DNA from: a virus | Direction: 5' to 3' (one strand) | DNA length: 20,051 bases | IMG/VR virus record: IMGVR_UViG_3300022707_001238 | Coordinates: 1 to 20,051 of that record | In this document: positions 6,530-14,459 of the stretch, piece by piece | Layout: each line of letters starts with the position of its first letter | Position numbering within the stretch: position 1 is the stretch's first letter | Notes under the pieces: model-generated | The model's input: the letters and a program-made list of their open reading frames with translations, nothing else | Told to the model about the DNA's origin: nothing | The model's database searches: none | Made by a program: the position numbers and the translations under genes

Positions 6530-9359
6530 AATAAAAGACTTCGCAATGATTCTAGCCGACCATGATACGGCTATGGCGGAGCGGTTCCGTGGACTAATGC
6601 GCGGCGTGGTTATTACTGGAACGGATGCAAACAATAAACCAATTTTCAGTAAGATTCCATACATACTGCGTAGTATGGTTTACGTTGACCCGGATACTAA
6701 CGTGTCCGATCATGGTACATTTTCAATGGCGCTACCGGTCATTGTAGAAAAAGACGGTAACATATTGTTTCTTAGAGTATTACAACAAGCGGAAACCCCC
6801 GACCCGAAACTATTACGCATTGAAGATTGGGAGTTACCCGAAGGCGGACAAGACGGGGTAGCGTCCGGTCAAGGTGGTGTGCTAGTTGTTGGTACAGAGA
6901 TTGACGAAAACAAAAAGATATTTATTCCCGGTGGTAAGTTTCAGATTGTGTCTGACCATCGGGGAAGTGATCCTACAACCGGGTCTACAATTGTTAGTGA
7001 CTTGACTGTAGACGACGAAATAGGATTGCAAGCATTATTGGCAAAAGCGTTTTGGGTTGTCAATACACCCACAAGAGTAGACGCAAAAACTCGTAACGTA
7101 ATTGCGTTGAATAGTTATAGTGCGGGGGCACGTAGCGGGCGACACGTCGAACATCAAGGCGGGGCAATTGTTCTTTACAATAGTAATATCCGTAGTGCGG
7201 TTGGAGGCGATACTCCAAAGGTTGTTTCGTGGTCGGCATGGACAGACGACGGACCATACTTTGAAGGGGAAGGTGCAAGAGACGCACACCTAAAAGGAAT
7301 TGACGCAGAAGGCGTACCACACTTACCTCTAATGTATCGTAAAGAACGGACTAAGTTTGGTCCGGGTCCGCTGCGTACACCTAGCGCCCCGTTTGATTTC
7401 TTGGAACAGTTTGCAGTAACTCCAAGATTTAGTACCCGTATCTTTCGTGCAGAAATTGTGTACGACAAAAAATTGTTTCATCCTAACCCGTCCGGTATTG
7501 TTGACCCGGTTATCGGTCGTTGGGTTGTAGAGTATCGTTTACCGCACCAGCCCCCGTTTGACGAAACACAGGTAAAGGATACTGAAGATACACAAAAGAA
7601 AGATACGAATGTAAAGACTCCGCACGAACCACAAAGAAAATCGGAGTCACAAGAGAAAGAAGAAACACAACAAAAAGACCCGCGTGATCCAATAACGCCT
7701 GAACCTAACCCGCGCAATCCGGGACCAATAACAGGTGATCCGCCCGCAAAGCCGGGGCCAAACGATAGTGGCGGGGGTCCGGGTACTTGTGGAATACCGG
7801 GGGAACCGCCAGTAGCACCGGGTCCGGGAGAGAATCCAGACGGACCCGGAAAAGAAGCGGGGCCAGCCGATCAACCTACCGGACCTATTACACAAGATTC
7901 ACAAGAGAAAAAACAAGCCGCGCTAAAGAAAGCAAAAGAAGCAGCTAACGCTAGAGCAAATGGCATAGACGAAGTAACTAACTTTCCCGAAGACCAAACT
8001 AATACTTTGGGCGGTGACTCTATTGACACACTGTTACAAGAGTTAGAGCTACACGGACAGTCACAACAACAACGCAAGCCCTTGCATAGTCATATGCAAG
8101 TAGGCTACCCGTCGTTTGTTGCAATAGTACCCAACCCGGAAGACTTAGGATTGACACAACGCGGAGACTTGACTCCCGACGAAATAGCGCGTGTAGATAA
8201 GTGGAATTTTGGATCAACACAGATTGCGGCGTTTGGTAATATAATCAAACCAGCTGTAAAAGTCCGTATAGACAATGACCGTAACACTGTGTTAGGTGGT
8301 TTCGTAATAGCCGGTTCTGACTTGCAAGACATTTACGAAGGCGCGGTGTCTAATCTAACTGCGGTACTTGCGTTACGTCCCGAAGCAGAAATAGCTTTTG
8401 GCGAACCTATACGCGGCGGTGGAATTGAAAGCCCTGTGCGATTCTTAGACGACCGGGTAGCCGGAGAGTTTTGCATAGTACGCCGTAACGACGTAAGCGG
8501 AGACGTTGCAGACCTGGACTATCCTATACACTTCAAGTCTCCATTACGCTTGACGAATGTTATAACCGTTGAACGTGAAGCAATGCTACCCGCTAACGGG
8601 GTGTTAGCTTTTGACTCCGATGAAGGCGAAGTGTTCGTCGGGCAAGACGCAGCGTTTACTAGAATCAGCGGTGACGCACATATACAAGAACGCTTCCATA
8701 CAAAAACTGATTTTGTAAATGCCGTAATTGGAGCCAGTCCAGTCTTTGGGGATTTACGGGCGATAGCTGCATCCGGTGGGTTTGTATCTAGTGCATCTGG
8801 TGTAACCAAACTAAACGCCCCCGGAATCATTGGACTAAATACGGGGGCAACTTCAGCGGCGGGACGTGTATTCTTATTGAGTAACACAATCTCTGGTTTT
8901 CTTATGGGGATTGAACAGCCTTTCCGTTGTTACAACTTTATCAAGACTCCCGCAATACTAGGTACAGTAGCAGAAAGTTATGTAGTGCGTGCGGGTGTGT
9001 CTAGTGTCGGTCTACCTAACTCTCTAATCACTGCAATTACTTTTGAATACCAGCACGACGAAAACGGCGGACGTTGGCAAGGTGTTATCAATGATGTTGG
9101 AGAAACGTCCGTTGACTTAGGTATTACAATTGTAGTAAGCACCGCGTACAAGTTAGTGTTTGTAGTCAACGCAGCAGGCACCAGTGTAGATTTCTTCATT
9201 GACGGAATCTTGCGCGGGACCGCAGCAGTTGCAGCAGACATTCCAGGGGGCGGGGGTTTCAATCACTTTTATAATACTCATATTATGAAATTGAACGGGA
9301 TCGCAAACCGTGCGCTTTACGTGGACGCAATGGAAATTGACTCAAAGGTGAGAAGATAA
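6510..9359 (+). CDS. Tail fibre / receptor-binding-like protein with lectin-type C-terminus
   Basis: This encodes 949 residues. ATG 6510 is 11 nt after GGAG and lies inside the end of queC (20 nt overlap). The N-terminal ~350 residues form a mixed strand-rich domain, presumably tail-attached. Residues about 350-470 are a low-complexity linker: first Lys/Glu/Gln/Thr-rich (355-390), then Pro/Gly-rich with collagen-like spacing (390-460), then a short Lys/Ala helix. Residues about 525-740 form a second strand-rich region. The C-terminal ~185 residues (from about 765) look like a concanavalin/laminin-G type jelly roll, with a segment reading YKLVFVVNAAGTSVDFFIDG typical of such folds. The modular layout and position at the end of the tail operon support an adhesin. 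It contains palindrome copies at 6758, 8024, 8282 and possibly 8594. It ends in TAATG overlap with the next gene. Confidence 0.65.
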   Translation: MQNVYDKIKDFAMILADHDTAMAERFRGLMRGVVITGTDANNKPIFSKIPYILRSMVYVDPDTNVSDHGTFSMALPVIVEKDGNILFLRVLQQAETPDPKLLRIEDWELPEGGQDGVASGQGGVLVVGTEIDENKKIFIPGGKFQIVSDHRGSDPTTGSTIVSDLTVDDEIGLQALLAKAFWVVNTPTRVDAKTRNVIALNSYSAGARSGRHVEHQGGAIVLYNSNIRSAVGGDTPKVVSWSAWTDDGPYFEGEGARDAHLKGIDAEGVPHLPLMYRKERTKFGPGPLRTPSAPFDFLEQFAVTPRFSTRIFRAEIVYDKKLFHPNPSGIVDPVIGRWVVEYRLPHQPPFDETQVKDTEDTQKKDTNVKTPHEPQRKSESQEKEETQQKDPRDPITPEPNPRNPGPITGDPPAKPGPNDSGGGPGTCGIPGEPPVAPGPGENPDGPGKEAGPADQPTGPITQDSQEKKQAALKKAKEAANARANGIDEVTNFPEDQTNTLGGDSIDTLLQELELHGQSQQQRKPLHSHMQVGYPSFVAIVPNPEDLGLTQRGDLTPDEIARVDKWNFGSTQIAAFGNIIKPAVKVRIDNDRNTVLGGFVIAGSDLQDIYEGAVSNLTAVLALRPEAEIAFGEPIRGGGIESPVRFLDDRVAGEFCIVRRNDVSGDVADLDYPIHFKSPLRLTNVITVEREAMLPANGVLAFDSDEGEVFVGQDAAFTRISGDAHIQERFHTKTDFVNAVIGASPVFGDLRAIAASGGFVSSASGVTKLNAPGIIGLNTGATSAAGRVFLLSNTISGFLMGIEQPFRCYNFIKTPAILGTVAESYVVRAGVSSVGLPNSLITAITFEYQHDENGGRWQGVINDVGETSVDLGITIVVSTAYKLVFVVNAAGTSVDFFIDGILRGTAAVAADIPGGGGFNHFYNTHIMKLNGIANRALYVDAMEIDSKVRR
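6758..6770. repeat. Possible dispersed palindrome copy, one arm mismatch, centre TAT
   Basis: TAACATATTGTTT is read as N-I-L-F. The centre is atypical, and one such single-mismatch copy is expected by chance in the window. Confidence 0.35.
8024..8036. repeat. Dispersed palindrome copy, one arm mismatch, centre CAC
   Basis: TGACACACTGTTA is inside the fibre gene, read as D-T-L-L, in the region after the Pro/Gly linker. Confidence 0.6.
8282..8294. repeat. Dispersed palindrome copy, exact arms, centre CTG
   Basis: TAACACTGTGTTA is inside the fibre gene, read as N-T-V-L. Confidence 0.7.
8594..8606. repeat. Possible dispersed palindrome copy, one arm mismatch, centre GGG
   Basis: TAACGGGGTGTTA is read as N-G-V-L in the usual phase, but its centre is unlike the others, so chance is possible. 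Confidence 0.35.
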
Positions 9360-9643
9360 TGGCTACCATAAATGTAACAATCAAACTTACTAGAGTCTGT
9401 ACGGAGTCTAACGGCGAGCCGTTTGATAGGGCCACGACTCTAATACTTGAAGGGTCTATAAACGCAGACACCTTTGTAGTACGAATAGAAGATATGCCCA
9501 ACGAAGAATTGAAAAAGATACACGGAATACTTGAAAAAGAAATACTGATCCAAGAAGCAATCGGCGTACCAGTACACGGCGACGCAATTGATACGACAAC
9601 TATGAATCGTCTAGCAAGGCGCAGCGAAGAAAGCGAAGGATAA
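9359..9643 (+). CDS. Hypothetical 94-aa protein downstream of the fibre gene
   Basis: ATG 9359 overlaps the fibre stop as TAATG, so translation is probably coupled. The first half is strand-like (INVTIKLTRV, then TLILEGSI and TFVVRIEDM) and the second half helical (EELKKIHGILEKEILIQEAIG), ending in a charged tail. No family recognised. Its place between the fibre and the lysis-like genes could suggest a fibre chaperone or a small accessory protein, but nothing in the sequence decides this. Confidence 0.65.
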   Translation: MATINVTIKLTRVCTESNGEPFDRATTLILEGSINADTFVVRIEDMPNEELKKIHGILEKEILIQEAIGVPVHGDAIDTTTMNRLARRSEESEG

Positions 9644-9647
9644 TAGT

Positions 9648-9911
9648 ATGGAAACCACCGACATACTTTTGTTAGTTCTTGGGTTTGTAAACGCGGTGTT
9701 TGTATTAGTTGGTGGCTGGGTTGGAAAAAACATTATTGAACTCAAGGTAGTAATGGCAAAAATTGAAGTAAGTATTACCAATCAGGATAGACGCATCTTT
9801 CTTTTAGAAGCATGGCAACAACAGACGGATAAAAAGATCATACAACTTTGGTCGGTCTTCCAGCGCGAACAAAGGGATTCACGCGGAAACCTATCGTCTC
9901 ATAGGGAGTAA
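9648..9911 (+). CDS. Small membrane protein with coiled coil, holin candidate
   Basis: This encodes 87 residues. There is one hydrophobic segment (about residues 6-26, ILLLVLGFVNAVFVLVGGWV), then a helical, probably coiled-coil region (30-75) and a polar tail. GAAGGA upstream gives the ribosome site. The shape (single N-terminal membrane helix plus amphipathic helix) is seen in small phage holin or holin-accessory proteins such as the XhlA type. It sits directly before a spanin-like lipoprotein gene, which supports a lysis role. No endolysin is adjacent, so the assignment rests on topology and context only. Confidence 0.55.
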   Translation: METTDILLLVLGFVNAVFVLVGGWVGKNIIELKVVMAKIEVSITNQDRRIFLLEAWQQQTDKKIIQLWSVFQREQRDSRGNLSSHRE

Positions 9912-9917
9912 CCAGCT

Positions 9918-10421
9918 ATGAAGATTCTAACAGTGTGTTTTGTGTGTTTGTTTTTATTGTCAAGTTGTAGTATGTTTGACGGACTATTGCAACGAATGCA
10001 AGTAGCCGAAGACAACTTGAATAAATCACAAAACGAATTGGACGACGCACGAAAAGAGTTTGACGCCAAACAAGCAGACGTTGACGCGCGGCAAACCGAA
10101 CTTGAAAATGCAATTGCAATTGGAGATTTAGAAACTGCTAAGTTGTTATCGGTGCAAGTCTCCGCAGCAAGAGCCGATGCGAAAGAAGCAAACGATAGGG
10201 TCAAAGAAGCAGAGAAAGACTTTGACCAGTTAGGCGACTTAGCTAATGCGGCAAAGTACGAGTACGATAATTCCACTAACACTTGGGATTACATTTCTGG
10301 AATCATTGTATTACTCGGGGGTTTCTTTGGTGTCGGTGGTATCGTCAAGGGTGTTACTGAAAGACAACGCCGAAAGATTGCAGAAGAAAATCAATTGAAC
10401 CCTAGACCGAATACAAGCTAG
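9918..10421 (+). CDS. Lipoprotein with C-terminal membrane anchor, probable unimolecular spanin
   Basis: This encodes 167 residues. The N-terminus is a lipoprotein signal peptide: charged start, hydrophobic core and lipobox L14-S15-S16-C17, with Ser at +2, which favours outer membrane sorting. Residues about 28-115 are a heptad-rich charged coiled coil. Residues about 125-146 (YISGIIVLLGGFFGVGGIVKG) form a transmembrane helix followed by a basic tail (ERQRRK). One protein anchored in both membranes is the architecture of u-spanins such as T1 gp11, which fuse inner and outer membranes at the end of lysis. The known example has a less helical periplasmic domain, so this is inference from topology. 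GGAG at 9905 gives the ribosome site. The 3' end overlaps the convergent primase gene by 20 nt. Confidence 0.7.
   Translation: MKILTVCFVCLFLLSSCSMFDGLLQRMQVAEDNLNKSQNELDDARKEFDAKQADVDARQTELENAIAIGDLETAKLLSVQVSAARADAKEANDRVKEAEKDFDQLGDLANAAKYEYDNSTNTWDYISGIIVLLGGFFGVGGIVKGVTERQRRKIAEENQLNPRPNTS
9928..9940. repeat. Dispersed palindrome copy, one arm mismatch, centre GTG
   Basis: TAACAGTGTGTTT lies in codons 4-8 of the spanin-like gene, just after its start, in a different codon phase from most in-gene copies. Confidence 0.6.
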
Positions 10422-12447
10422 CAGCTTGTAACAGTGTGTCAAACTCTTTAGTAAAGGATCGGGATTTTCCTTTGTTATCTTTTAGCGGACTAGACGATAC
10501 TATTCCTAATAGGGATAAGTCGTCTAGTTCGCGTTGTACCGTTGACCGACTTAGACCGTGACATTTTTCCGCAATCGCTAACCCCGTGCGGCGGCTTGGT
10601 TTTTCCGCAGACAATTGGACTAAACTTTTTATTACTTCGTCACGCTTGTCTACAACCGACCCGCGCGCAACGTGACGCACAATACGTATTGCTTCGTCAA
10701 AGTCTTGGAAGTACATAACAAGACCTTTCCATAAACGTACAAGTTGTTTTGCTAATCGCGTACCCATTTCAAACGTTGCCTTACTGTGTTGTACTCCAGT
10801 GTATTCATTGATACTAACCGATCCCCGTAAACGTGAAATGACAACCGCTATAGATGTAATAATTTTAGCAGTCTTCATATCTACTTTAGGTTCGTCGTCG
10901 GGGGTATTGTCTAAGAATTCCGTAACACACTGTTTCAAGCGTTCGCGCATACCATCTTCTTTACCAGCCTTCATAATGGCAGACATAATTATGTCTTGTT
11001 CCATGCGAACTTTTGGGGACGGTATCCGATACTTTATAAAGCGTTCGCCTAGCCCCGCGTGCAGGGAACCGAATTCGTCAATACGGTTTGTTACTGCGGC
11101 AATCAATCCAAACGATGATTCATATTCGCGGGTCAATCCATTACCGAATTGTTTTTTATATGTACCGTCATAGGCTTCGCGTAACTGTCCAAAAATTTCG
11201 TCGCGTCCGGTCGGATGCATACTAAGAATAACACTAAAATCTTTTATGACTAATACCTTACCGTCAAGGCGTGGCAACAAAGATGGGTCACGACCGTTAG
11301 CGGTAGGCATACCTGACACCAAAGTATGCGGGGTAAACTCCGCAGTAAACAAACATTCTGCGTAGCCGTCTAATGTAGTGAGTAGTTCCGTTTTCCCCGC
11401 CCCTGATTTACCTACAAACAAAACCCACAATGGATCACCGGGTAAACGGTTAGCAAGAATGGTTGCCATAACAACGGCTATTGCATCTTCACTATCTAAC
11501 TTTAGTTCGGACGCAAACGCGGTATATAAGTCTTCGTGCTTTGCACGGGTAGTAATTGTTTTACGTCGTCGGGGTGGTTCTGTGTCGGGGGGTTGGTCTG
11601 CTTGTGCTATGCGTGGTAAACCAGTTTGTAAAGCTAATAGTTTAGCTAAAGACTTTTCAGGTATGCGGCGCTTATGTCCATTCGCTACCCAATCACGTAT
11701 ATCAAAACCGTCTGGTAAATCATCGGGCCAACGTATAAACGCAATTGATTTACATACGTTATCTAATCTACGCAATACAGTTTGTTCGCCAGCAGCACCG
11801 GCATGGTCATTGTCGTAACACACTGTTACATCACGCTTGCGGAATGCTTCGGCCCAAGTCATTTTGAAAGTGTTAGCACCGGGTACACCTACTGCAAAAC
11901 CGGGGGCTTTGTTCTTACGTAATAACCAATTCAAAGCAATTGCATCCCATTCGCCTTCGCATATATAAACCGGTTCGTCTTTTAGTTGATTGTCTGCTAA
12001 TGCATCGGCGTTGAATAAACCTACGCTACCTTTTGGTATTCCATATATCTTACATTTCTTTTTGTGTAAGTATACGCGACGTACATCAGTAACCTTTCCA
12101 CGAAAATCATAAATTGGAATTGTATATTTCTCACCGTCCCAACCAATCATGTATCCTTCAAACGCTTCAGTAGGTAACTTGCGGTTACGTGCTAACTCAA
12201 TAATCTTGAAACTCTGATTCATTCTTTCTTCGTTGAATTCACAGATACTAATAAAGAATGTAGATAAGTCACCGCTCAAACTAGCCGTCTTAGAATCCCA
12301 TAAAAGATTAGTATAGTTTACAAAGAACTTTCTTTCGTCTCCGGTAAAGGGACAAGTACCTATTACTTCACGGTCACGAACTTCAGTAAAGTCTACACCC
12401 AATAGCGTAAAGGGTTTGACTTTATCTAGTATCGCACGGGGAATCAT
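10402..12447 (-). CDS. DNA primase (Toprim) fused to P-loop ATPase/helicase-like domain
   Basis: This encodes 681 residues. The N-terminus keeps the layout of a CHC2 zinc finger (C32-P-F-T-G, then LLWDSKTASLSGD) but has lost all but one metal-binding Cys. The Toprim domain shows YICEGEWDA at 161-169 (catalytic Glu 164) and YDNDHAG at 211-217 (D212, D214). After a basic/Pro linker (285-303) comes a P-loop ATPase: Walker A GKSGAGKT at 346-353, Walker B-like KVLVIKDF at 397-404, sensor-like AAVTNR near 450-455, and an Arg-finger-like GERF at 467-470. This is an AAA+-like pattern rather than a DnaB-type helicase. The C-terminus (about 615-655, LSRSTVQRELDDLSLLGIV) is a winged helix. The gene probably primes and may help unwind phage DNA. 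The start overlaps the polymerase stop (ATGA). Confidence 0.8.
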   Translation of the reverse strand: MIPRAILDKVKPFTLLGVDFTEVRDREVIGTCPFTGDERKFFVNYTNLLWDSKTASLSGDLSTFFISICEFNEERMNQSFKIIELARNRKLPTEAFEGYMIGWDGEKYTIPIYDFRGKVTDVRRVYLHKKKCKIYGIPKGSVGLFNADALADNQLKDEPVYICEGEWDAIALNWLLRKNKAPGFAVGVPGANTFKMTWAEAFRKRDVTVCYDNDHAGAAGEQTVLRRLDNVCKSIAFIRWPDDLPDGFDIRDWVANGHKRRIPEKSLAKLLALQTGLPRIAQADQPPDTEPPRRRKTITTRAKHEDLYTAFASELKLDSEDAIAVVMATILANRLPGDPLWVLFVGKSGAGKTELLTTLDGYAECLFTAEFTPHTLVSGMPTANGRDPSLLPRLDGKVLVIKDFSVILSMHPTGRDEIFGQLREAYDGTYKKQFGNGLTREYESSFGLIAAVTNRIDEFGSLHAGLGERFIKYRIPSPKVRMEQDIIMSAIMKAGKEDGMRERLKQCVTEFLDNTPDDEPKVDMKTAKIITSIAVVISRLRGSVSINEYTGVQHSKATFEMGTRLAKQLVRLWKGLVMYFQDFDEAIRIVRHVARGSVVDKRDEVIKSLVQLSAEKPSRRTGLAIAEKCHGLSRSTVQRELDDLSLLGIVSSSPLKDNKGKSRSFTKEFDTLLQAASLYSV
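10412..10430. terminator. Perfect hairpin at the convergent gene junction, possible bidirectional terminator
   Basis: TACAAGCT-AGC-AGCTTGTA is an 8-bp perfect inverted repeat with a 3-nt loop. It straddles the stop of the rightward spanin-like gene and the last codons of the leftward primase gene. There is no T-run on either side, so it is not a canonical intrinsic terminator. Its position where the two blocks collide suggests a transcription boundary. Confidence 0.4.
10429..10441. repeat. Dispersed palindrome copy, one arm mismatch, centre GTG
   Basis: TAACAGTGTGTCA lies directly beside the convergent hairpin, in the last codons of the primase gene (D-T-L-L on the - strand). Confidence 0.6.
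10923..10935. repeat. Dispersed palindrome copy, one arm mismatch, centre CAC
   Basis: TAACACACTGTTT is inside the primase gene, read on the - strand as K-Q-C-V-T, a codon phase different from most copies. Confidence 0.6.
11816..11828. repeat. Dispersed palindrome copy, exact arms, centre CAC
   Basis: TAACACACTGTTA lies in the Toprim coding region, read on the - strand as V-T-V-C-Y just before the catalytic Asp pair. The codon phase differs from most copies. Confidence 0.75.
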
Positions 12448-14459
12448 AACGCAACCTTTTCTCTGTCATTCCAATGCGAGCGAACTAAATCCACTTCGCA
12501 CGGTATATCTATATTTAGGTGTCCGGTGTGGTCTTCCATGCAAGAAACAATACGACGCAGTATAGGTTTGTATGACCGCATGTTTTTAGCAGGGGCAGTA
12601 AATCCTAGTTCGTCGTGTACTTGCCCAAGTAAACGAAACGGCGTATTAGGTAACACACTGTTATCTAACTCGCGCATACGATCTTTTACTAACGCGGCTT
12701 CAGTTCCCTGCACAATATAGTTTACTCCGCGATATTCAAAGCCGGGGTCTATATGTATCTTATCACCGTAAGCCGTTAGAATGTATCCGTGTTGTGTAGC
12801 ATAGGCTTGTATTTCACGGGACCATGCGCCAATGCGGGGCATAGCTTTACCATACTGCAATAAGTTTTGTCGGGCTTCGGGTATCGTACAACGCATACCC
12901 TTAGCAGCTTTGCCGGGACCACCCCCAAACAACTTTAGAAAGAACATTGTTTTAGCTTTAGCATACGCAGACGCAGATTCAATACATTTCTCCGCGTCAA
13001 TAATGTCAAAGTCATTTTCTTCTAACAATGCAATTGCAACCCCTGCCCAATCTTCATCTTCTAATAGTCGTAACACTCTGTTAGACATACACCAATCGCG
13101 TACTGCTTCCCGGTTACGTTCCAAGCGTACCGCGTCAATCATTATACGTAGCCCCGGTTTATTATCTTGACCGGACCATATCATACGTGCGGCGGCGGCG
13201 TGCGGTTTGATTCCATTAGCTAGCGCGTCTAACATTGTTTCATCGCGTGCTAAGTCTGCAAAGATACGAACTTGTAACCCGCTGTAATCTACCATATACC
13301 ATACTTGACCGTCACGGGGTCCGATACATTGACGGGCGGACATATTAGATTTAGACTTACCTGCATCCGGTATGGTTTGTATGGGTGGTCGCTTTGCAGA
13401 AAACCGAAACGTCTTTGCGCCCGCTTGATCGAAATGCGGATACATTATTAGTTCTTTGCCTTCGCGCACGCTAAAGCGTTCAAACGGATTTAGAAACTTA
13501 CTGATACATCCTTCTGCGTCTCGTAGGTCAAGAATCAATCCGGCTATTTCGTGGTCTAACCTTTCTAAATGGTCACGGTCAACGCTACGGCTACCGTCTT
13601 CAGATTGTAGCCCTAAGTCGTCATAAACAATACCAGCAAACACAGTGTTAGTAAACTTCAATGGGGGTACGTCTGCCCACAATGAAATTTCACGGCGATA
13701 CTTTACTATGTCTGCTTCTAATGCGGTGCGGGTTTCATTGATCTTGTCGGGGTGTACTCGCCAGCCTACACGCATCATACGAATAACAATTGGCATAAGT
13801 AACATTTCACGTTCGTACCCCGCACGTTCAATGTCGCCCATTACTTCGCGCATCAATTGGTGTAGCATCATGCAACGCACCGCGTCCAATCGGCAATACT
13901 TTCCGCATAGTTTATCTGCGTCCGGGGGTAATCGGTCTGCATACATTGCGGGATGATGTTTTTTGATAGCGCGCGGTAACCAATAATCTTGTGCTACCTT
14001 TTCACCTAAGTTCCAACCAAGTTTGCGACCAATGACTCGACACTTTTTTACTATGTCTTTCAATTCCTTTTCGTCGTCGTTGTCCATATTCAGATAGGCT
14101 TTAGCTAAAGGCTTCAAGCCATACTGATAAAGGTTTGTCCGTGCGCGTTTCACTTCTATTAGTGTGTCGTGATATGGTTCGGCTACGTGTATATTCCAAG
14201 CCGATACACCTAAAATATCGTAAGGCGTATTGTGTGCTACTTTTTCACGCTTACGAGATTCAAGCACACGACGCATAAACGCTATGTCTTTCTTGATGGG
14301 TTGTGGCTTACGAGTAAAGGGGTCAACGTCCCATTCTGTGTACCACGTTTCTAAGTCTTCATTAGCAAACGAAAACCCAAACGGACTATCAATATGGGGA
14401 ACGTCTAACCCCGTCCCTTCCGTATCGAATGACACACTGTTACCGGGTTTCCAAGTCAT
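12444..14459 (-). CDS. Family A DNA polymerase with 3'-5' exonuclease domain
   Basis: This encodes 671 residues and is the replicative polymerase. The exonuclease domain has Exo I D12-x-E14 (FDTEGTGLD), Exo II HNTPYD at 76-81 and Exo III Y188-CRL-D192. The polymerase domain has TFRFSAKRPPIQTIP at 350-364 (the TGR-S region), motif A DYSGLQVR at 391-398, motif B around K503 (KTMFFLKLFGG), and motif C VHDE at 614-617. Oddities by manual alignment: the steric-gate Glu of motif A is Gln 396; the motif B Arg four residues before the Lys is Tyr 499; and the later Tyr is Phe 511. About 60 extra residues separate motifs A and B. It overlaps its neighbours by ATGA on both sides, so it is coupled to the DUF7352-like gene and the primase. 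Confidence 0.92.
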   Translation of the reverse strand: MTWKPGNSVSFDTEGTGLDVPHIDSPFGFSFANEDLETWYTEWDVDPFTRKPQPIKKDIAFMRRVLESRKREKVAHNTPYDILGVSAWNIHVAEPYHDTLIEVKRARTNLYQYGLKPLAKAYLNMDNDDEKELKDIVKKCRVIGRKLGWNLGEKVAQDYWLPRAIKKHHPAMYADRLPPDADKLCGKYCRLDAVRCMMLHQLMREVMGDIERAGYEREMLLMPIVIRMMRVGWRVHPDKINETRTALEADIVKYRREISLWADVPPLKFTNTVFAGIVYDDLGLQSEDGSRSVDRDHLERLDHEIAGLILDLRDAEGCISKFLNPFERFSVREGKELIMYPHFDQAGAKTFRFSAKRPPIQTIPDAGKSKSNMSARQCIGPRDGQVWYMVDYSGLQVRIFADLARDETMLDALANGIKPHAAAARMIWSGQDNKPGLRIMIDAVRLERNREAVRDWCMSNRVLRLLEDEDWAGVAIALLEENDFDIIDAEKCIESASAYAKAKTMFFLKLFGGGPGKAAKGMRCTIPEARQNLLQYGKAMPRIGAWSREIQAYATQHGYILTAYGDKIHIDPGFEYRGVNYIVQGTEAALVKDRMRELDNSVLPNTPFRLLGQVHDELGFTAPAKNMRSYKPILRRIVSCMEDHTGHLNIDIPCEVDLVRSHWNDREKVAL
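12651..12663. repeat. Dispersed palindrome copy, exact arms, centre CAC
   Basis: TAACACACTGTTA is inside the polymerase gene, read on the - strand as N-S-V-L. Confidence 0.75.
13071..13083. repeat. Dispersed palindrome copy, exact arms, centre CTC
   Basis: TAACACTCTGTTA lies in the part of the polymerase gene coding the insertion between motifs A and B, read on the - strand as N-R-V-L. Confidence 0.65.
13638..13650. repeat. Dispersed palindrome copy, one arm mismatch, centre CAG
   Basis: AAACACAGTGTTA is inside the polymerase gene, read on the - strand as N-T-V-F. Confidence 0.6.
14430..14442. repeat. Dispersed palindrome copy, one arm mismatch, centre CAC
   Basis: TGACACACTGTTA lies in codons 6-10 of the polymerase, just after its start, read on the - strand as N-S-V-S. 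Confidence 0.6.
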
